Shown one piece after another: positions 16,519-25,576 of a DNA stretch of 64,000 nt (positions are counted from its first letter, which is position 1; every line of letters starts with the position of its first letter). Location of the stretch: positions 434,001-498,000 of the forward strand of contig NZ_LT907988.1 of the NCBI RefSeq assembly GCF_900089455.2. The letters run 5' to 3'. The notes under the pieces are model-generated. The model worked only from the letters and a program-made list of their open reading frames with translations, was not told the DNA's origin and ran no database searches. A program made the position numbers and the translations under genes. The stretch is from Orrella dioscoreae (GTDB lineage Bacteria > Pseudomonadota > Gammaproteobacteria > Burkholderiales > Burkholderiaceae_B).

Positions 16519-17658
16519 TCAGGCTCGCTTGCCCACTTCCACCTTCTCCCGGGTCCAGGCGCGGGCCTGTTCGCTGAGCGACAGGCCCAGGCCGGGCCGC
16601 GTGGGCACGAGCATGCGCCCGTCCCGGATCTCGAGCCGCTCGTTGAAGAGCGGCTCGAGCCAGTCGAAGTGCTCGACCCACGGTTCCGTAGGATATGCCG
16701 CGGCCAGGTGGACGTGAAGCTCCATCGCGAAGTGCGGGGCCAGCATCGCGCCGGCCTGTTCCGCCTGCGCGGCGATCTTCAGGAAAGGGGTGATGCCGCC
16801 CACGCGGGGCGCGTCGGGCATCAGGTAGTCGGCCGCCCGATGGCGGATCAGCTCGCCGTGTTCGGCGGCGCTGGTCAGCATCTCGCCGGTGGCGATGGGG
16901 GTGTCGAACTGCGTGGCGAGCGCCGCGTGGCCCTCGTGGTCGTAGGCGTCCAGCGGCTCCTCGATCCAGATGAGGTTGTATTGCTCGAAGATGCGGCACA
17001 TGCGCTGGGCGGTGGGACGGTCCCATTGCTGGTTGGCGTCGACCATGATCGGCACCTCGTCGCCCAGGTGCTTGCGCACGGCTTCGACGCGGCGGATGTC
17101 CAGCTGGCGGTCGGGCTGGCCGACCTTCAGCTTGATGCCGCCGATGCCGCGCGCGCGCGAGGCGCTGGCGTTCACCAGCAGTTGCTCCAGCGGCGTGTGC
17201 AGGAAGCCGCCCGAGGTGTTGTAGCAGGCCACCGAGTCGCGATAGGCGCCCAGCAGCTTGGCCAGCGGCAGGCCCGCGCGGCGCGCCTTCAGGTCATACA
17301 GCGCCACGTCGAAGGCGCCGATCGCCTGCGTCGACAGGCCGCTGCGGCCCACCGAGGCGCCCGCCCAGCACAGCTTGGTCCACAGGCGGCCGATGTCGCT
17401 GGGATCCTCGCCGATGAGCGCGGGGGCGATCTCCTGGGCATGCGCGAACTGGCCGGGGCCGCCGGCCCGCTTGGAATAGCTCAGGCCGATCCCCTCGTCG
17501 CCGTTCTCGGTCTGCACCTCGACGAAGAGCATGGCGACCTCGGTCATGGGTTTCTGCCTGCCGGTCAGGACCTTGGCGTCGCTGATGGGAGTGGCCAGGG
17601 GCAGATAGCAGGAGGAGATGCGCAGCCAGGCAATGCGGTCGGCGGAAGTAGCGGTCAT
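16519..17658 (-). CDS. L-talarate/galactarate dehydratase (enolase superfamily)
   Basis: A 379-residue member of the mandelate racemase subgroup of the enolase superfamily. It closely follows, from memory, the Salmonella L-talarate/galactarate dehydratase: LATPISDAKVLTGRQKPMTEVA at the N-terminus, WAGASVGRSG, YNTSGGFLHTPL. The general base motif KLK is near residue 177, metal ligands lie in MVDANQQWD, WIEEPLDAYD and ATGEML, and the second base His is in APHFAME near 309. The product would be 5-keto-4-deoxy-D-glucarate, feeding central metabolism. It is divergent from a LacI regulator and upstream of a Bug receptor, giving a compact sugar-diacid module. Exact substrate preference cannot be read from sequence alone. 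Confidence 0.88.
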   Translation of the reverse strand: MTATSADRIAWLRISSCYLPLATPISDAKVLTGRQKPMTEVAMLFVEVQTENGDEGIGLSYSKRAGGPGQFAHAQEIAPALIGEDPSDIGRLWTKLCWAGASVGRSGLSTQAIGAFDVALYDLKARRAGLPLAKLLGAYRDSVACYNTSGGFLHTPLEQLLVNASASRARGIGGIKLKVGQPDRQLDIRRVEAVRKHLGDEVPIMVDANQQWDRPTAQRMCRIFEQYNLIWIEEPLDAYDHEGHAALATQFDTPIATGEMLTSAAEHGELIRHRAADYLMPDAPRVGGITPFLKIAAQAEQAGAMLAPHFAMELHVHLAAAYPTEPWVEHFDWLEPLFNERLEIRDGRMLVPTRPGLGLSLSEQARAWTREKVEVGKRA

Positions 17659-17705
17659 GAGGATTCCGGGGTGTTTCGTCTAGCATCGTGAAGCAGGACA
17701 GCACG

Positions 17706-17722
17706 ATGGATAACGTTGTCAT
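17706..17722. promoter_or_regulatory. LacI-type operator candidate 1
   Basis: ATGGATAACGTTGTCAT is a near-palindrome around AACGTT, about 48 bases upstream of the dehydratase start. It matches the second site at 17832-17848 and has the ATAACGTTAT-like core bound by GntR/LacI-family repressors. Confidence 0.7.
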
Positions 17723-17729
17723 TTCTGGG

Positions 17730-17756
17730 AAAATAAAAAGCGCCGATGGCGGGCGC
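17730..17756 (-). promoter_or_regulatory. Terminator-like hairpin between the two operators
   Basis: On the minus strand GCGCC-CGCCATC-GGCGC is followed by TTTTTATTTT. It would stop leftward transcripts begun near the right-hand operator before they reach the dehydratase gene. It may be a leader attenuator or an insulator. The role is inferred. Confidence 0.5.
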
Positions 17757-17831
17757 GTGTTGCCGCGGCAGGGGCAGGACGGGTGTCCCACTCGTACGCG
17801 GGGCGCTTGACCCTGCGTGTCGGTACGAATG

Positions 17832-17848
17832 ATGGTAACGTTATCCAA
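17832..17848. promoter_or_regulatory. LacI-type operator candidate 2
   Basis: ATGGTAACGTTATCCAA, read on the other strand, is nearly the same as site 1 (TTGGATAACGTTACCAT against ATGGATAACGTTGTCAT). The centres are 125 bases apart. It lies 47 bases upstream of the LacI gene start, as expected for autorepression and possible looping. Confidence 0.7.
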
Positions 17849-17894
17849 CATGCCCGGCAACGGCGAAACGTCTCAGGAAAACCCGTAGCGGCCC

Positions 17895-18884
17895 ATGAAA
17901 GCCAAGTCCATCACCCTGCATGACGTCGCCCGTGAAGCCGGTGTGTCGCTCATCACCGCCTCGCGCGCGCTCAGCAATCCCGAGCGCGTGTCCGCCGCGA
18001 CGATCGCGCGCGTCCAGGCGGCCGTGGCGGCCACGGGCTACATCCCCAACCTGCTGGCAGGCGGGTTGAAGTCGCGGCGCAGCCGCACGGTGGCGGCCCT
18101 GGTGCCGATCATCTCGGTGCCGCAGTTCCTGCCCACCATCCAGGCCCTGACCGCCGACCTCGATCGCGAGGGCTACCAGCTCATCCTCGGCCAGACGGGC
18201 TATGACCACGCCCGCGAGGAAGCCCTGCTGGCCGCGATGGCGGGGCGGCGCGTGGATGGCATCGTCGTGGCGGGGCTGCTGAACGACACGGTGGCGGCAC
18301 GTCGCCTGCGCGACATCGGCATCCCGGTCGTCGAGACCTGGGACCTCAGCGCCCAGCCGCTGGACATGGTGGTGGGCTTCTCGCATCACAAGGTGGGGGC
18401 CGCCGTGGGAGACTACTTCCAGGCCAAGGGATGGCCGCGCGTCGGCCTGGCCACGGGCGACGACCAGCGCGCGGCCATTCGCCGCGCGGGTTTCCTGTCG
18501 GTGATCGGCCACGACGTGCCCACCGTCACCGTGCCCGCGCCCAGCAACGTGGCGTCCGGGCGCCGCGCCTGCGCGGCACTGCTGGCGCAGGATCCTTCGC
18601 TGCGCGCCATCTTCTGCAGCGCCGATGCCCTGGCCGAAGGCGTGATGACGGAGGCGCGCGTGCGCGGCCTGCGCGTGCCGGAAGACCTGGCGGTTTGCGG
18701 TTTTGGCGGCGCGGATTTCTCGGCGCACCTGGCGCCTGCGCTGACCACCGTCCACGTGGACGGCGCCCTGATCGGCACCGAAGCCGCCCGCGTGCTGATG
18801 GCCCGCCTGCGCGGCGAAACCGTGGATGCGCCGGTCGTGGACGTGGGATTCCGCATCGTCGAGCGGGCGTCGACGGCGGGCTGA
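17895..18884 (+). CDS. LacI/GntR-type transcriptional repressor
   Basis: A 329-residue LacI-family regulator: an N-terminal HTH (ITLHDVAREAGVSLITASRALSNP), the hinge segment LLAGGLKSRRSRTVAALVP, then a periplasmic-binding-protein-like sensor domain with DGIVVAGLL and LAVCGFGGADFSAH. It is divergent from the dehydratase-Bug operon, and two matching palindromes lie in the gap, so it most likely represses that operon and itself until a sugar diacid or its metabolite binds. The start at 17895 is the only ATG just before the HTH. The true inducer is not known. Confidence 0.92.
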   Translation: MKAKSITLHDVAREAGVSLITASRALSNPERVSAATIARVQAAVAATGYIPNLLAGGLKSRRSRTVAALVPIISVPQFLPTIQALTADLDREGYQLILGQTGYDHAREEALLAAMAGRRVDGIVVAGLLNDTVAARRLRDIGIPVVETWDLSAQPLDMVVGFSHHKVGAAVGDYFQAKGWPRVGLATGDDQRAAIRRAGFLSVIGHDVPTVTVPAPSNVASGRRACAALLAQDPSLRAIFCSADALAEGVMTEARVRGLRVPEDLAVCGFGGADFSAHLAPALTTVHVDGALIGTEAARVLMARLRGETVDAPVVDVGFRIVERASTAG

Positions 18885-18887
18885 GCC

Positions 18888-19778
18888 TCAGCGCAGCAAC
18901 GGGTGGGCGCGCAGTTGCGTCACCGCCATGTCCACGAACGCCTTCACCTTGGCCGATGCGCGGCGGCCCTCCGGATACAGCACGTGGATGGGCAGGGCAG
19001 GCTCCTCGAACCCGGCCAGCACGATCTGCAACTGGCCGGCCTGCAGGGCGGGGCCGATCTGGTAATGCAGCACGCGCGTCAGCCCGGCACCCGCCAGCGC
19101 CGTGGCGATGGCGACGTCGTTGGTGTTGCATTGCAGCCAGGGATCGGTGGTGATCCGCTGATTGCCCGCGAAGCGCCACTCCGATGAGGCCCATGCGCCG
19201 GTCGGGGCGATCAGGCGGTGGTCCTTCAGGTCCGCCGGCGTGGCGGGCGTGCCGTGGCGCGAGAAATACGCGGGTGCGCCACAGACGACGCGCCGCACGC
19301 TGCCCACCTGTATCGCGGTGAAGCCCGAGTCGGGCAGGTGGCCGATGCGCACCGCGACGTCGATGTCTTCCTCCAGCAGGTTCACCGGGCGGTCCAGGAA
19401 CAGCGTCCTGCCGCGCATCGCCGGGTAAGCGGCAAGATAGTCGTGCAGGATGGGCAGCACGACCATCTGTCCGAAGAGGATGGGCGCGGTCAGGGTCAGG
19501 GTGCCGGAAGGCGTGGCGTGCAGGCCGCCCGCCGCGGCCTCGGCTTCGTCGATGTCGGCCAGGATGCGCCGGCAATCCTCGACATAGCGGCTGCCCGCGT
19601 CGGTCAGCTTGACCGAACGCGTGGTGCGCACGAAAAGCCGCGCGCGCAGCTGGTCTTCCAGCGCGGACACCGCGCGGGTGATCGCGGCGGGGCTCAGGTG
19701 CAGCTGGCGGGCAGCTTGCGCGAAGCTGCCGCTGTCAGCGACTTTGACGGCAATGCGCATTGCCTGCCAGCGATCCAT
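18888..19778 (-). CDS. LysR-family transcriptional regulator
   Basis: A 296-residue LysR-type regulator of the CrgA/DsdC-like branch. It starts MDRWQAMRIAVKVADSGSFAQAARQLHLSPAAITRAVSALE (HTH), followed by LFVRTTRSVKLTDAG and a LysR_substrate domain. A longer frame to 19829 lacks a better start signal, so the ATG at 19778, directly ahead of the HTH, is chosen. It converges on the LacI gene with only three bases between the stops. It lies downstream of the DUF1348, reductase and GST genes on the same strand, so it may be co-transcribed with them and control them. That is inferred. Confidence 0.88.
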   Translation of the reverse strand: MDRWQAMRIAVKVADSGSFAQAARQLHLSPAAITRAVSALEDQLRARLFVRTTRSVKLTDAGSRYVEDCRRILADIDEAEAAAGGLHATPSGTLTLTAPILFGQMVVLPILHDYLAAYPAMRGRTLFLDRPVNLLEEDIDVAVRIGHLPDSGFTAIQVGSVRRVVCGAPAYFSRHGTPATPADLKDHRLIAPTGAWASSEWRFAGNQRITTDPWLQCNTNDVAIATALAGAGLTRVLHYQIGPALQAGQLQIVLAGFEEPALPIHVLYPEGRRASAKVKAFVDMAVTQLRAHPLLR

Positions 19779-19863
19779 GCGTGTTCCCGGTCTGATTGGC
19801 CGTTGCTGGCCGGTATGTGCCGGGATCATGGCATGAATTGCGCGCGCAGGCAGGGGCGAGGCG

Positions 19864-20328
19864 TCAGAAGCCGAAGTGGCTCAGGCCGGGATGGTCGTCA
19901 GGGCGGCGGCCCAGCGGCCAGCGGAACTTGCGCTCCGCCTCGGTGATGGGGTGCTCGTTGATGCTGCTGTGACGCACGCGCATCAGGCCGTCCTCGGCGA
20001 ATTCCCAGTTCTCGTTGCCATAGGCCCGGAACCAGTGGCCGCTGTCGTCGTGGTACTCGTAGGCGTAGCGCACCGCGATGCGGTTGCCGCCGAAGGCCCA
20101 CAGTTCCTTGATGAGGCGGTAGTCCAGCTCGCGGTTCCACTTGCGCGTCAGGAAGGCCTCGACCTCGTCGCGTCCTTGCGGGAACTCGGCCCGGTTACGC
20201 CAGCGGGTGTCCAGGGTGTAGGCCAGCGCGACCTTGGCGGGGTCACGGCTGTTCCAGCCGTCTTCGGCCAGGCGGACTTTCTCGATGGCGCTCTGTTCGG
20301 TGAAGGGGGGCAGCGGGGGGCGGGACAT
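19864..20328 (-). CDS. DUF1348 / nuclear transport factor 2-like protein
   Basis: A 154-residue NTF2-fold protein of the DUF1348 family. The family pattern is clear: [22 protein letters not shown], then [18 protein letters not shown], then [17 protein letters not shown], then [24 protein letters not shown]. The biochemical role of the family is not known. AGGAG precedes the ATG at 20328, and 47 bases separate it from the reductase gene upstream, so the two are probably one operon. The operon mates (a ferredoxin-reductase fusion and a GST) suggest involvement in handling a reactive or foreign compound, but nothing in the sequence proves this. Confidence 0.85.
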   Translation of the reverse strand: MSRPPLPPFTEQSAIEKVRLAEDGWNSRDPAKVALAYTLDTRWRNRAEFPQGRDEVEAFLTRKWNRELDYRLIKELWAFGGNRIAVRYAYEYHDDSGHWFRAYGNENWEFAEDGLMRVRHSSINEHPITEAERKFRWPLGRRPDDHPGLSHFGF

Positions 20329-20375
20329 GGCAGGCTCCTGCAAGGGTCTGGGATAGGGGCGGTTGCTACGTGGCA

Positions 20376-22451
20376 TCAGAGTGCCAACTGGAGGCGCGGG
20401 GCATCGCCTTCAGTGTGCGCGGGGACCGCGCAGCAGATCAAGACTTCGTCTTCGGCCACCGCCGCCGAGGGCGGCACCGGATACGCCACGGCGCCTGCCA
20501 GCAGCCTGGTCTTGCAGGTGCCGCAGGAACCTTCGCGGCAACTGAATTCGGGCGCCAGGCCGCGTGCTTCGGCCAGGTCCAGCAGGCTGCCCGATGCCGG
20601 CTCCCAGCGCGCTTCCTTCAGGGAAGCCGTGAAGATGACCGGCACCGATTGCGTGGCGGGCACGGCCTTGGGGGTGTCGCTGTGCGAGGCTGCCGAGGCG
20701 GTCCGGGTCAGCGCCGCGGGCCCGAAGGCCTCGGCATGGATCCGGTCGTCGGCGACGTTGACGTGGCGCAGCCCGTCGTAGAGCGATTGCGAGAAACCGG
20801 GGGGCCCGCACAGGTAGAAGTCGTAGTCGTTGAACGCCAGGTGCTGGCTGAGCAGCGCCATGTCGATGCGGCCCGTTGCGTCATAGTCCTGCCCGGCCTG
20901 GGCACCGTCAGTCCGGCTCACGACGCGGATGACGCGAACGGCCCCGCGGCCCGCCCGCACCAGCGCATCCAGTTCCTGCTGGAAGGGACGGTCGTGCGCG
21001 TCGCGCGTTGCATAGAACAGCGTGGTGGGGCGGATGGCCTGCTTGCGCAGGCCCTCGTAGACCACGTGTCCCAGCATCGCGAGCAGGGGCGTGATGCCGA
21101 TGCCGCCGGCCAGCAGCACTGCGGGCCGGCTCGCCGCGACGTCCAGCGTGAAGGCGCCGCCGGGCGCGCGCGCTTCGATGATGTCACCCACGCGTACCGT
21201 GTCGTGCAGGTGGGCGGACACCGCGCCGGCGCGCCGCACGCTGATGCGGTATTCGCCGTCGGAAGGGGGGCGGGACAGCGTGTAGGTCCGGATGACGGGC
21301 TTGTCGGCGCCGCGCAGCGCGATACGGATGGGCAGGTGTTGCCCTGCCGCGTGGGGCAGCAGGCCGGCGCCGTCGGCGGGCCGCAGGTGGAAGGAGCGCA
21401 CCGTGGCGCTTTCCTCGACGATGCGGGTGACCGAGTACGGGCGCCAGCGCGTGGCGAGTTCCGCCGCGCGCAGCCGTTGGGCGGCCTGCGCCCAGTCGCC
21501 GGTCATCAGCGAGGCGGGCGACCAGGCCTCGTCCTGCATGGCCCAGCGCAGCGCCAGTGCGCCGCCGCGCCGCACGACGCGGCGAGGGCGGAAGGTCCAG
21601 AGGCGCTCCGCGCCCTGGAAGGCCGCGATCTCGGGCGAGTCCAGCAGCACCTCGGCATCGCCCGTCATCTGCAGCAGGTCGCCGTTGCGGAAATCGATGA
21701 ACGTGAGGCCGGCCTTGCCGTTCAGCAGGATGTTGCCCAGCGTGTTGAAGAACAGGTTGCCATTGAAGTCGGGGATGACCAGCGTGCCGTCTGCCTCCAC
21801 GCGCACGAAGCCCGCCTTGCCGCCACGATGCGAGACATCCACCTGCTGCCTGTCTTCGCGGTCGGCATAGGACGCGACGAAGAATGCGTCGGCGGCCTCG
21901 ATCATGGCACGTGCGCCGTCGTCCAGCGCCGTGCCGGTGTCGATGCTGCCCGCATGCGCCTGGCCTGGCTCGCGCGACCAGGTGAAGTCGCGCAACTGGA
22001 TATAGCGCGGACAGTTGCCGAAGCTCTGGTCGACCTCGAACAGCAGGGCGCCGGGGCCGGCCGCGCGCAGCGTGCCGTTCACGCGGTTGCGCCGGCGCGT
22101 GTGCAGTTCGATGCCCAGCAGCCCGATGGCGTCGCCGTCGCGCATGCCCGCGCCTGCCGGATCCGAGGGGGCCGGCCGCGCGTCGATGCGCAGTGACGTG
22201 GGCGACGGTGATTGCGTGAAGCCCGGCTGGCCTTCCAGCACCGTGGCCCAGGCATCACCCTGGCCATCGACGCTGCCCGCGAGCAGGAAAGGCAGTTGGG
22301 CGTAGAACGCGCGGTGCTGGTCGGGCATGTGGTCGCGCACGACCCGCTTGCCCACGCCGTCCATCTTTTCCGCCACGCCCACGTGCCGTTGCAGGGCGAG
22401 CTCGCCTTCGTGCCAGGTCGGCAGCCGGGTCCGGTTCGGGGCATCGCGCAT
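20376..22451 (-). CDS. PNPOx-like / flavin reductase / [2Fe-2S] ferredoxin fusion protein
   Basis: A 691-residue three-part redox protein. Residues 1 to about 330 are a pyridoxamine-phosphate-oxidase-like flavin-binding split barrel ([26 protein letters not shown], then [14 protein letters not shown]). Residues from about 345 to 580 are a ferredoxin-NADP reductase module: [10 protein letters not shown] for flavin, [12 protein letters not shown] and [16 protein letters not shown] for NAD(P)H. Residues from about 605 to 691 are a plant-type ferredoxin with CREGSCGTC and a later ICC, giving the four cluster ligands. Electrons should flow from NAD(P)H through flavin to the cluster. The partner is unknown. 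AGGAGA precedes the ATG at 22451; an upstream in-frame extension enters the GST gene and is rejected. Confidence 0.88.
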   Translation of the reverse strand: MRDAPNRTRLPTWHEGELALQRHVGVAEKMDGVGKRVVRDHMPDQHRAFYAQLPFLLAGSVDGQGDAWATVLEGQPGFTQSPSPTSLRIDARPAPSDPAGAGMRDGDAIGLLGIELHTRRRNRVNGTLRAAGPGALLFEVDQSFGNCPRYIQLRDFTWSREPGQAHAGSIDTGTALDDGARAMIEAADAFFVASYADREDRQQVDVSHRGGKAGFVRVEADGTLVIPDFNGNLFFNTLGNILLNGKAGLTFIDFRNGDLLQMTGDAEVLLDSPEIAAFQGAERLWTFRPRRVVRRGGALALRWAMQDEAWSPASLMTGDWAQAAQRLRAAELATRWRPYSVTRIVEESATVRSFHLRPADGAGLLPHAAGQHLPIRIALRGADKPVIRTYTLSRPPSDGEYRISVRRAGAVSAHLHDTVRVGDIIEARAPGGAFTLDVAASRPAVLLAGGIGITPLLAMLGHVVYEGLRKQAIRPTTLFYATRDAHDRPFQQELDALVRAGRGAVRVIRVVSRTDGAQAGQDYDATGRIDMALLSQHLAFNDYDFYLCGPPGFSQSLYDGLRHVNVADDRIHAEAFGPAALTRTASAASHSDTPKAVPATQSVPVIFTASLKEARWEPASGSLLDLAEARGLAPEFSCREGSCGTCKTRLLAGAVAYPVPPSAAVAEDEVLICCAVPAHTEGDAPRLQLAL

Positions 22452-22492
22452 GGCGTGTCTCCTGTCCGCGTGCGTCGTCTGGCGGTGGCCCG

Positions 22493-23110
22493 TCAGGCCG
22501 CGGCGCGCAGGCCGGCGGGCGTCTGGGCGAAGGGGACGAAGCCGGGCAGGGCCTCGATCCGGCGCAGGTGGGCCAGCACGGCGGGATAGCCGGCGGTGTC
22601 CACATTGCCTTCGGGCGCGTTGGCGAGATAGCTGTAGAGGGCGACGTCGGCGATGGTGGGGTGCTCGCCGACCAGCCATTGGCGCGCGGCCAGGTGCTTG
22701 TCCAGGTGGGCCAGCAAGGCGTGCGCCCGGGCGATCACTTCCTCGGGACGGAACGTGGCGCCGAAGACGGTGACCAGGCGGGCGGCGCAGGCGCCATAGG
22801 CGAGTTCGCCAGCCGCCACGGACAGCCAGCGCTGCACGGCGGCGGCCTGGACGGCGTCCTGGGGCAGCCAGTCGGTCCGGCCATGCTTGGTGGCCAGGTA
22901 GACGAGGATGGCGTTGGAGTCGGACACGATCGTGCCGTCGTCGTCCAGCACGGGGATCTGGCCGAAGGGGTTGAGCGCCAGAAACGCGGGCTGCTTGTGC
23001 GCGCCGGCCTTGACGTCGACCTCGACGAGCTCATGGGGCAGGCCGAGCAGCGACAGGAACAGATGCGCGCGGTGCGCGTGGCCGGACAGCGGGTGGTGGT
23101 AGAGCTTCAT
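22493..23110 (-). CDS. Glutathione S-transferase family protein
   Basis: A 205-residue cytosolic GST. The N-terminal thioredoxin-like domain shows [20 protein letters not shown], the [13 protein letters not shown] cis-Pro loop and the [11 protein letters not shown] glutathione-contact motif (residues 5-75). The all-helical C-terminal domain includes [21 protein letters not shown]. It should conjugate or bind glutathione-linked substrates. AGGAAG lies ahead of the start. It is the first gene of a minus-strand run GST, PNPOx/reductase fusion, DUF1348, LysR. The set looks like an inducible detoxification or catabolic unit, but no substrate can be named. Confidence 0.92.
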   Translation of the reverse strand: MKLYHHPLSGHAHRAHLFLSLLGLPHELVEVDVKAGAHKQPAFLALNPFGQIPVLDDDGTIVSDSNAILVYLATKHGRTDWLPQDAVQAAAVQRWLSVAAGELAYGACAARLVTVFGATFRPEEVIARAHALLAHLDKHLAARQWLVGEHPTIADVALYSYLANAPEGNVDTAGYPAVLAHLRRIEALPGFVPFAQTPAGLRAAA

Positions 23111-23252
23111 GATGGGCTTCCTGGTCTGGGGGAAAGGCGGGTGCCCGTCCTGGAAGCCAGTGTGCTGCCATCAGGTCATGAAGAGAATGGCCGGTGAAAA
23201 CACTTCAGTATTGCGCAGGAAGAAATAATCGCTGCGCGGGATCCCCGCGCTG

Positions 23253-24161
23253 CTATGCCGCCCGCTTGGCTGCGAGGGCGTTGCCCGCACGGCTGGCGCT
23301 CTTGCGGTCCAGGTGGGCCGAGATCCATTGGCCCGTGTCCACGACCGCGTCCAGGTCCACGCCGGTGTCGATGTCCAGGCCGCGCAGCAGGTACAGCACG
23401 TCCTCGGTCGCCACGTTGCCGGTCGCGCCGCGCGCATAGGGACAGCCGCCCAGGCCCGCCACCGAGCTGTGCACGATGGTGATGCCGGTTTCCAGGGCGG
23501 CCACGATATTGGCCACGGCCTGGCCATAGGTGTCGTGGAAGTGCGCGGCGATCCGGGCGGGGTCCACGCTTTGCGTCACGGCATCCATCACCGCGCGGAC
23601 CTTGGCGGGCGTGGCCACGCCGATGGTGTCCGCCACGTCGATCTCGTCGCAGCCCAGCGCCAGGAAGCGCCGGGCGACATCCACGGCCGCGCTGGCGGGC
23701 ACCTCGCCTTGATAAGGGCAGCCCAACGCGCAACTGATGCTGCCGCGCAAGCGGATGCCCGCCTCGCGCGCGGCCTGCGCCACCGGCTCGAAGCGGGCGA
23801 TCGACTCGGCGATGGAGCAGTTGATGTTCTTTTGCGCGAACGCCTCGCTGGCCGCGCTGAAGATGACGACCTCGTCCACCCCCGCCGCCCGCGCCGCCTC
23901 GAAGCCCTTCAGGTTGGGCGTCAGCGCGGAGTAAAGCGTGCCGGGACGGCGCGTGATGCGCGCCATGACCTCCGCGCCATCGGCCATCTGCGGCACCCAC
24001 CTGGGCGACACGAAGGACGCGGCCTCGACATTCTGGAAGCCCGCGGCCGCCAGCCGGTCCACCAGCTCGACCTTGATGGCCGTATCGATGAAGGCCTTCT
24101 CGTTCTGCAGGCCGTCGCGCGGGGCGACCTCGACGATCTTGACGCGGTGGGGCAAGGGCAT
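23253..24161 (-). CDS. mvaB: Hydroxymethylglutaryl-CoA lyase
   Basis: A 302-residue HMG-CoA lyase of the HMGL/DRE-TIM metallolyase family, splitting 3-hydroxy-3-methylglutaryl-CoA into acetoacetate and acetyl-CoA, the last step of leucine catabolism. Catalytic Arg and Asp lie in EVAPRDGLQNE (about residues 10-20), the metal-binding HFHDTYGQA near 206-215, and the catalytic-Cys signature GGCPYARGATGN near 237-248. The TIM barrel is complete. GGAG precedes the ATG at 24161. It is monocistronic or first in a run towards the GST gene. The usual leucine-pathway partners (liu/mcc genes) are not in this window, so a related lyase activity is possible but less likely. Confidence 0.9.
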   Translation of the reverse strand: MPLPHRVKIVEVAPRDGLQNEKAFIDTAIKVELVDRLAAAGFQNVEAASFVSPRWVPQMADGAEVMARITRRPGTLYSALTPNLKGFEAARAAGVDEVVIFSAASEAFAQKNINCSIAESIARFEPVAQAAREAGIRLRGSISCALGCPYQGEVPASAAVDVARRFLALGCDEIDVADTIGVATPAKVRAVMDAVTQSVDPARIAAHFHDTYGQAVANIVAALETGITIVHSSVAGLGGCPYARGATGNVATEDVLYLLRGLDIDTGVDLDAVVDTGQWISAHLDRKSASRAGNALAAKRAA

Positions 24162-24273
24162 GCTTGGCTCCGGTGTTGTTGTTCTGGGTGGGCGGCCTGA
24201 TACGCGAGGCGGCCAGTCTTGCAGGTGATTCTAGTCTCGTGGGGGGCGGCACGCGAGGCGGCACAGGCGGGAC

Positions 24274-25416
24274 TCAACACCGCTGAAACCTTCCCCCTGG
24301 CAGCCGCAACACCGCGCCCTCCAGCTCCAGCGCCAGCAGATCCGCGTGCAGCGACGCCGCCGATCTGCTGGTGCGCAAGGCCAGCGTGTCGGGATGCACG
24401 GGCTCGTAGCCCATGGCTGTCAGCAGCGGATGGACCGCGGCGGAAAGCGGAGCGGGCTCGGGCGTCCCGTCGGGGGCGTGCGCCGCCCATCGGGTGCGTC
24501 CGCCCTTCGGCGGTCCCAGCTCCTCCGTGATGTCCTGCGCCACTTCCACCAGCTTCGCGCCCTGGCGGATCAGGGCGTGGCAGCCGCGCGACAGGGGCGA
24601 ATGGATGGAGCCGGGCAGGGCGAAGACCTCGCGTCCCCCTTCGGCGGCCAGGCGCGCGGTGCCCAGCGAGCCTGACTGCCTGGCCGCCTCGACGACCAGG
24701 ACGCCGCGCGCCAGCCCCGCCACCAAGCGGTTGCGGCGTGGAAAGTGGTGCGGCAGCGGTTCGGTGCCGAGCGGCAGCTCGGTGAGCAGCACGCCCTGCG
24801 CCGCGATGGCATTGGCCAGCTTGCGATGCGCGGCGGGATAGCACAGATCGATTCCTGTTCCCAGCACGGCCACGGTGCTGCCGCCATCGGCGCCGGCCTC
24901 CAGCGCGCCCGTGTGCGCCGCCGCGTCGATGCCGCGTGCCAGGCCGCTGACGATGCACCAGCCCGCCCCGGCCAGGTGTCGGGCAAAGGCTTGCGCGTTC
25001 GCCAGGCCCGCGGGCGTGGCGTTGCGTGCACCGACGATCGCCATGCCGTCGCTCTGTAGCCGCGCCAGCTCGCCTCGCGCGTACAGGACGAGAGGCGGGT
25101 CGGGCAGCGTGCGCAGCATGGCGGGATAGGCGACATCGTCCAGCGTCAGCAGATGGTGCGAGGCGCTTGCGGCCTGCCATGCCAGTCCCCGTTCGATGCC
25201 GTCGCGCATCGGCGCGGGCGGGTCCGCTTTCAGCTGGTCCGCCAATGCCGGGCTGGTCAGGCGGGCAAGCGCCGCGTGCGTGGCCTCCTGGATGGCGCCG
25301 GGCGACCCGAAGGCCCGCAGCAGGCCCAGCGCGGTGACAGGCCCGACGCCGGGTTCCAGCGACAGGCGCAGCCAGTGGGAGGGATCGGAGGGGGCGGCGG
25401 CGGGAGAGGCATCCAT
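24274..25416 (-). CDS. dprA: DNA processing protein DprA
   Basis: A 380-residue DprA/Smf protein that protects incoming single-stranded DNA and loads RecA during natural transformation. The Rossmann-like core shows AIVGARNATPAG near residue 128, SGLARGIDAAAHTGAL near 155, and TELPLGTEPLPHHFPRRNRLVAGL near 210. A C-terminal winged-helix (DML1) domain follows, ending LELEGAVLRLPGGRFQ. The ATG at 25416 is preferred over a GTG nine codons upstream because GGCAGG precedes it. It is divergent from def-fmt, the classic dprA/def/fmt neighbourhood. A ComF gene is also in this window. Confidence 0.9.
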   Translation of the reverse strand: MDASPAAAPSDPSHWLRLSLEPGVGPVTALGLLRAFGSPGAIQEATHAALARLTSPALADQLKADPPAPMRDGIERGLAWQAASASHHLLTLDDVAYPAMLRTLPDPPLVLYARGELARLQSDGMAIVGARNATPAGLANAQAFARHLAGAGWCIVSGLARGIDAAAHTGALEAGADGGSTVAVLGTGIDLCYPAAHRKLANAIAAQGVLLTELPLGTEPLPHHFPRRNRLVAGLARGVLVVEAARQSGSLGTARLAAEGGREVFALPGSIHSPLSRGCHALIRQGAKLVEVAQDITEELGPPKGGRTRWAAHAPDGTPEPAPLSAAVHPLLTAMGYEPVHPDTLALRTSRSAASLHADLLALELEGAVLRLPGGRFQRC

Positions 25417-25576
25417 CCTGCCAGTGTGTCGGCCATGGCGCACACCTGTGGCGTCAGCGGGACAAGCCCGTCACACCGGAAAACCCCGCATGGGCGTATT
25501 AGTGCAAATCTATTAGAACTCCCTGGGCTATTGAACTAACATGAGGGCTTCCCTTCCCTCACAGGTCCGCAGTGCC

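Noticed and set aside
15430-17691. A 753-codon plus-strand frame opposite the Bug receptor and dehydratase.
   Set aside because: Low-complexity His/Arg/Gly composition typical of antisense GC3 bias; the minus-strand genes are certain.
20370-22196. A 608-codon plus-strand frame opposite the reductase fusion.
   Set aside because: Antisense shadow with no domain; the opposite strand encodes three recognisable redox modules.
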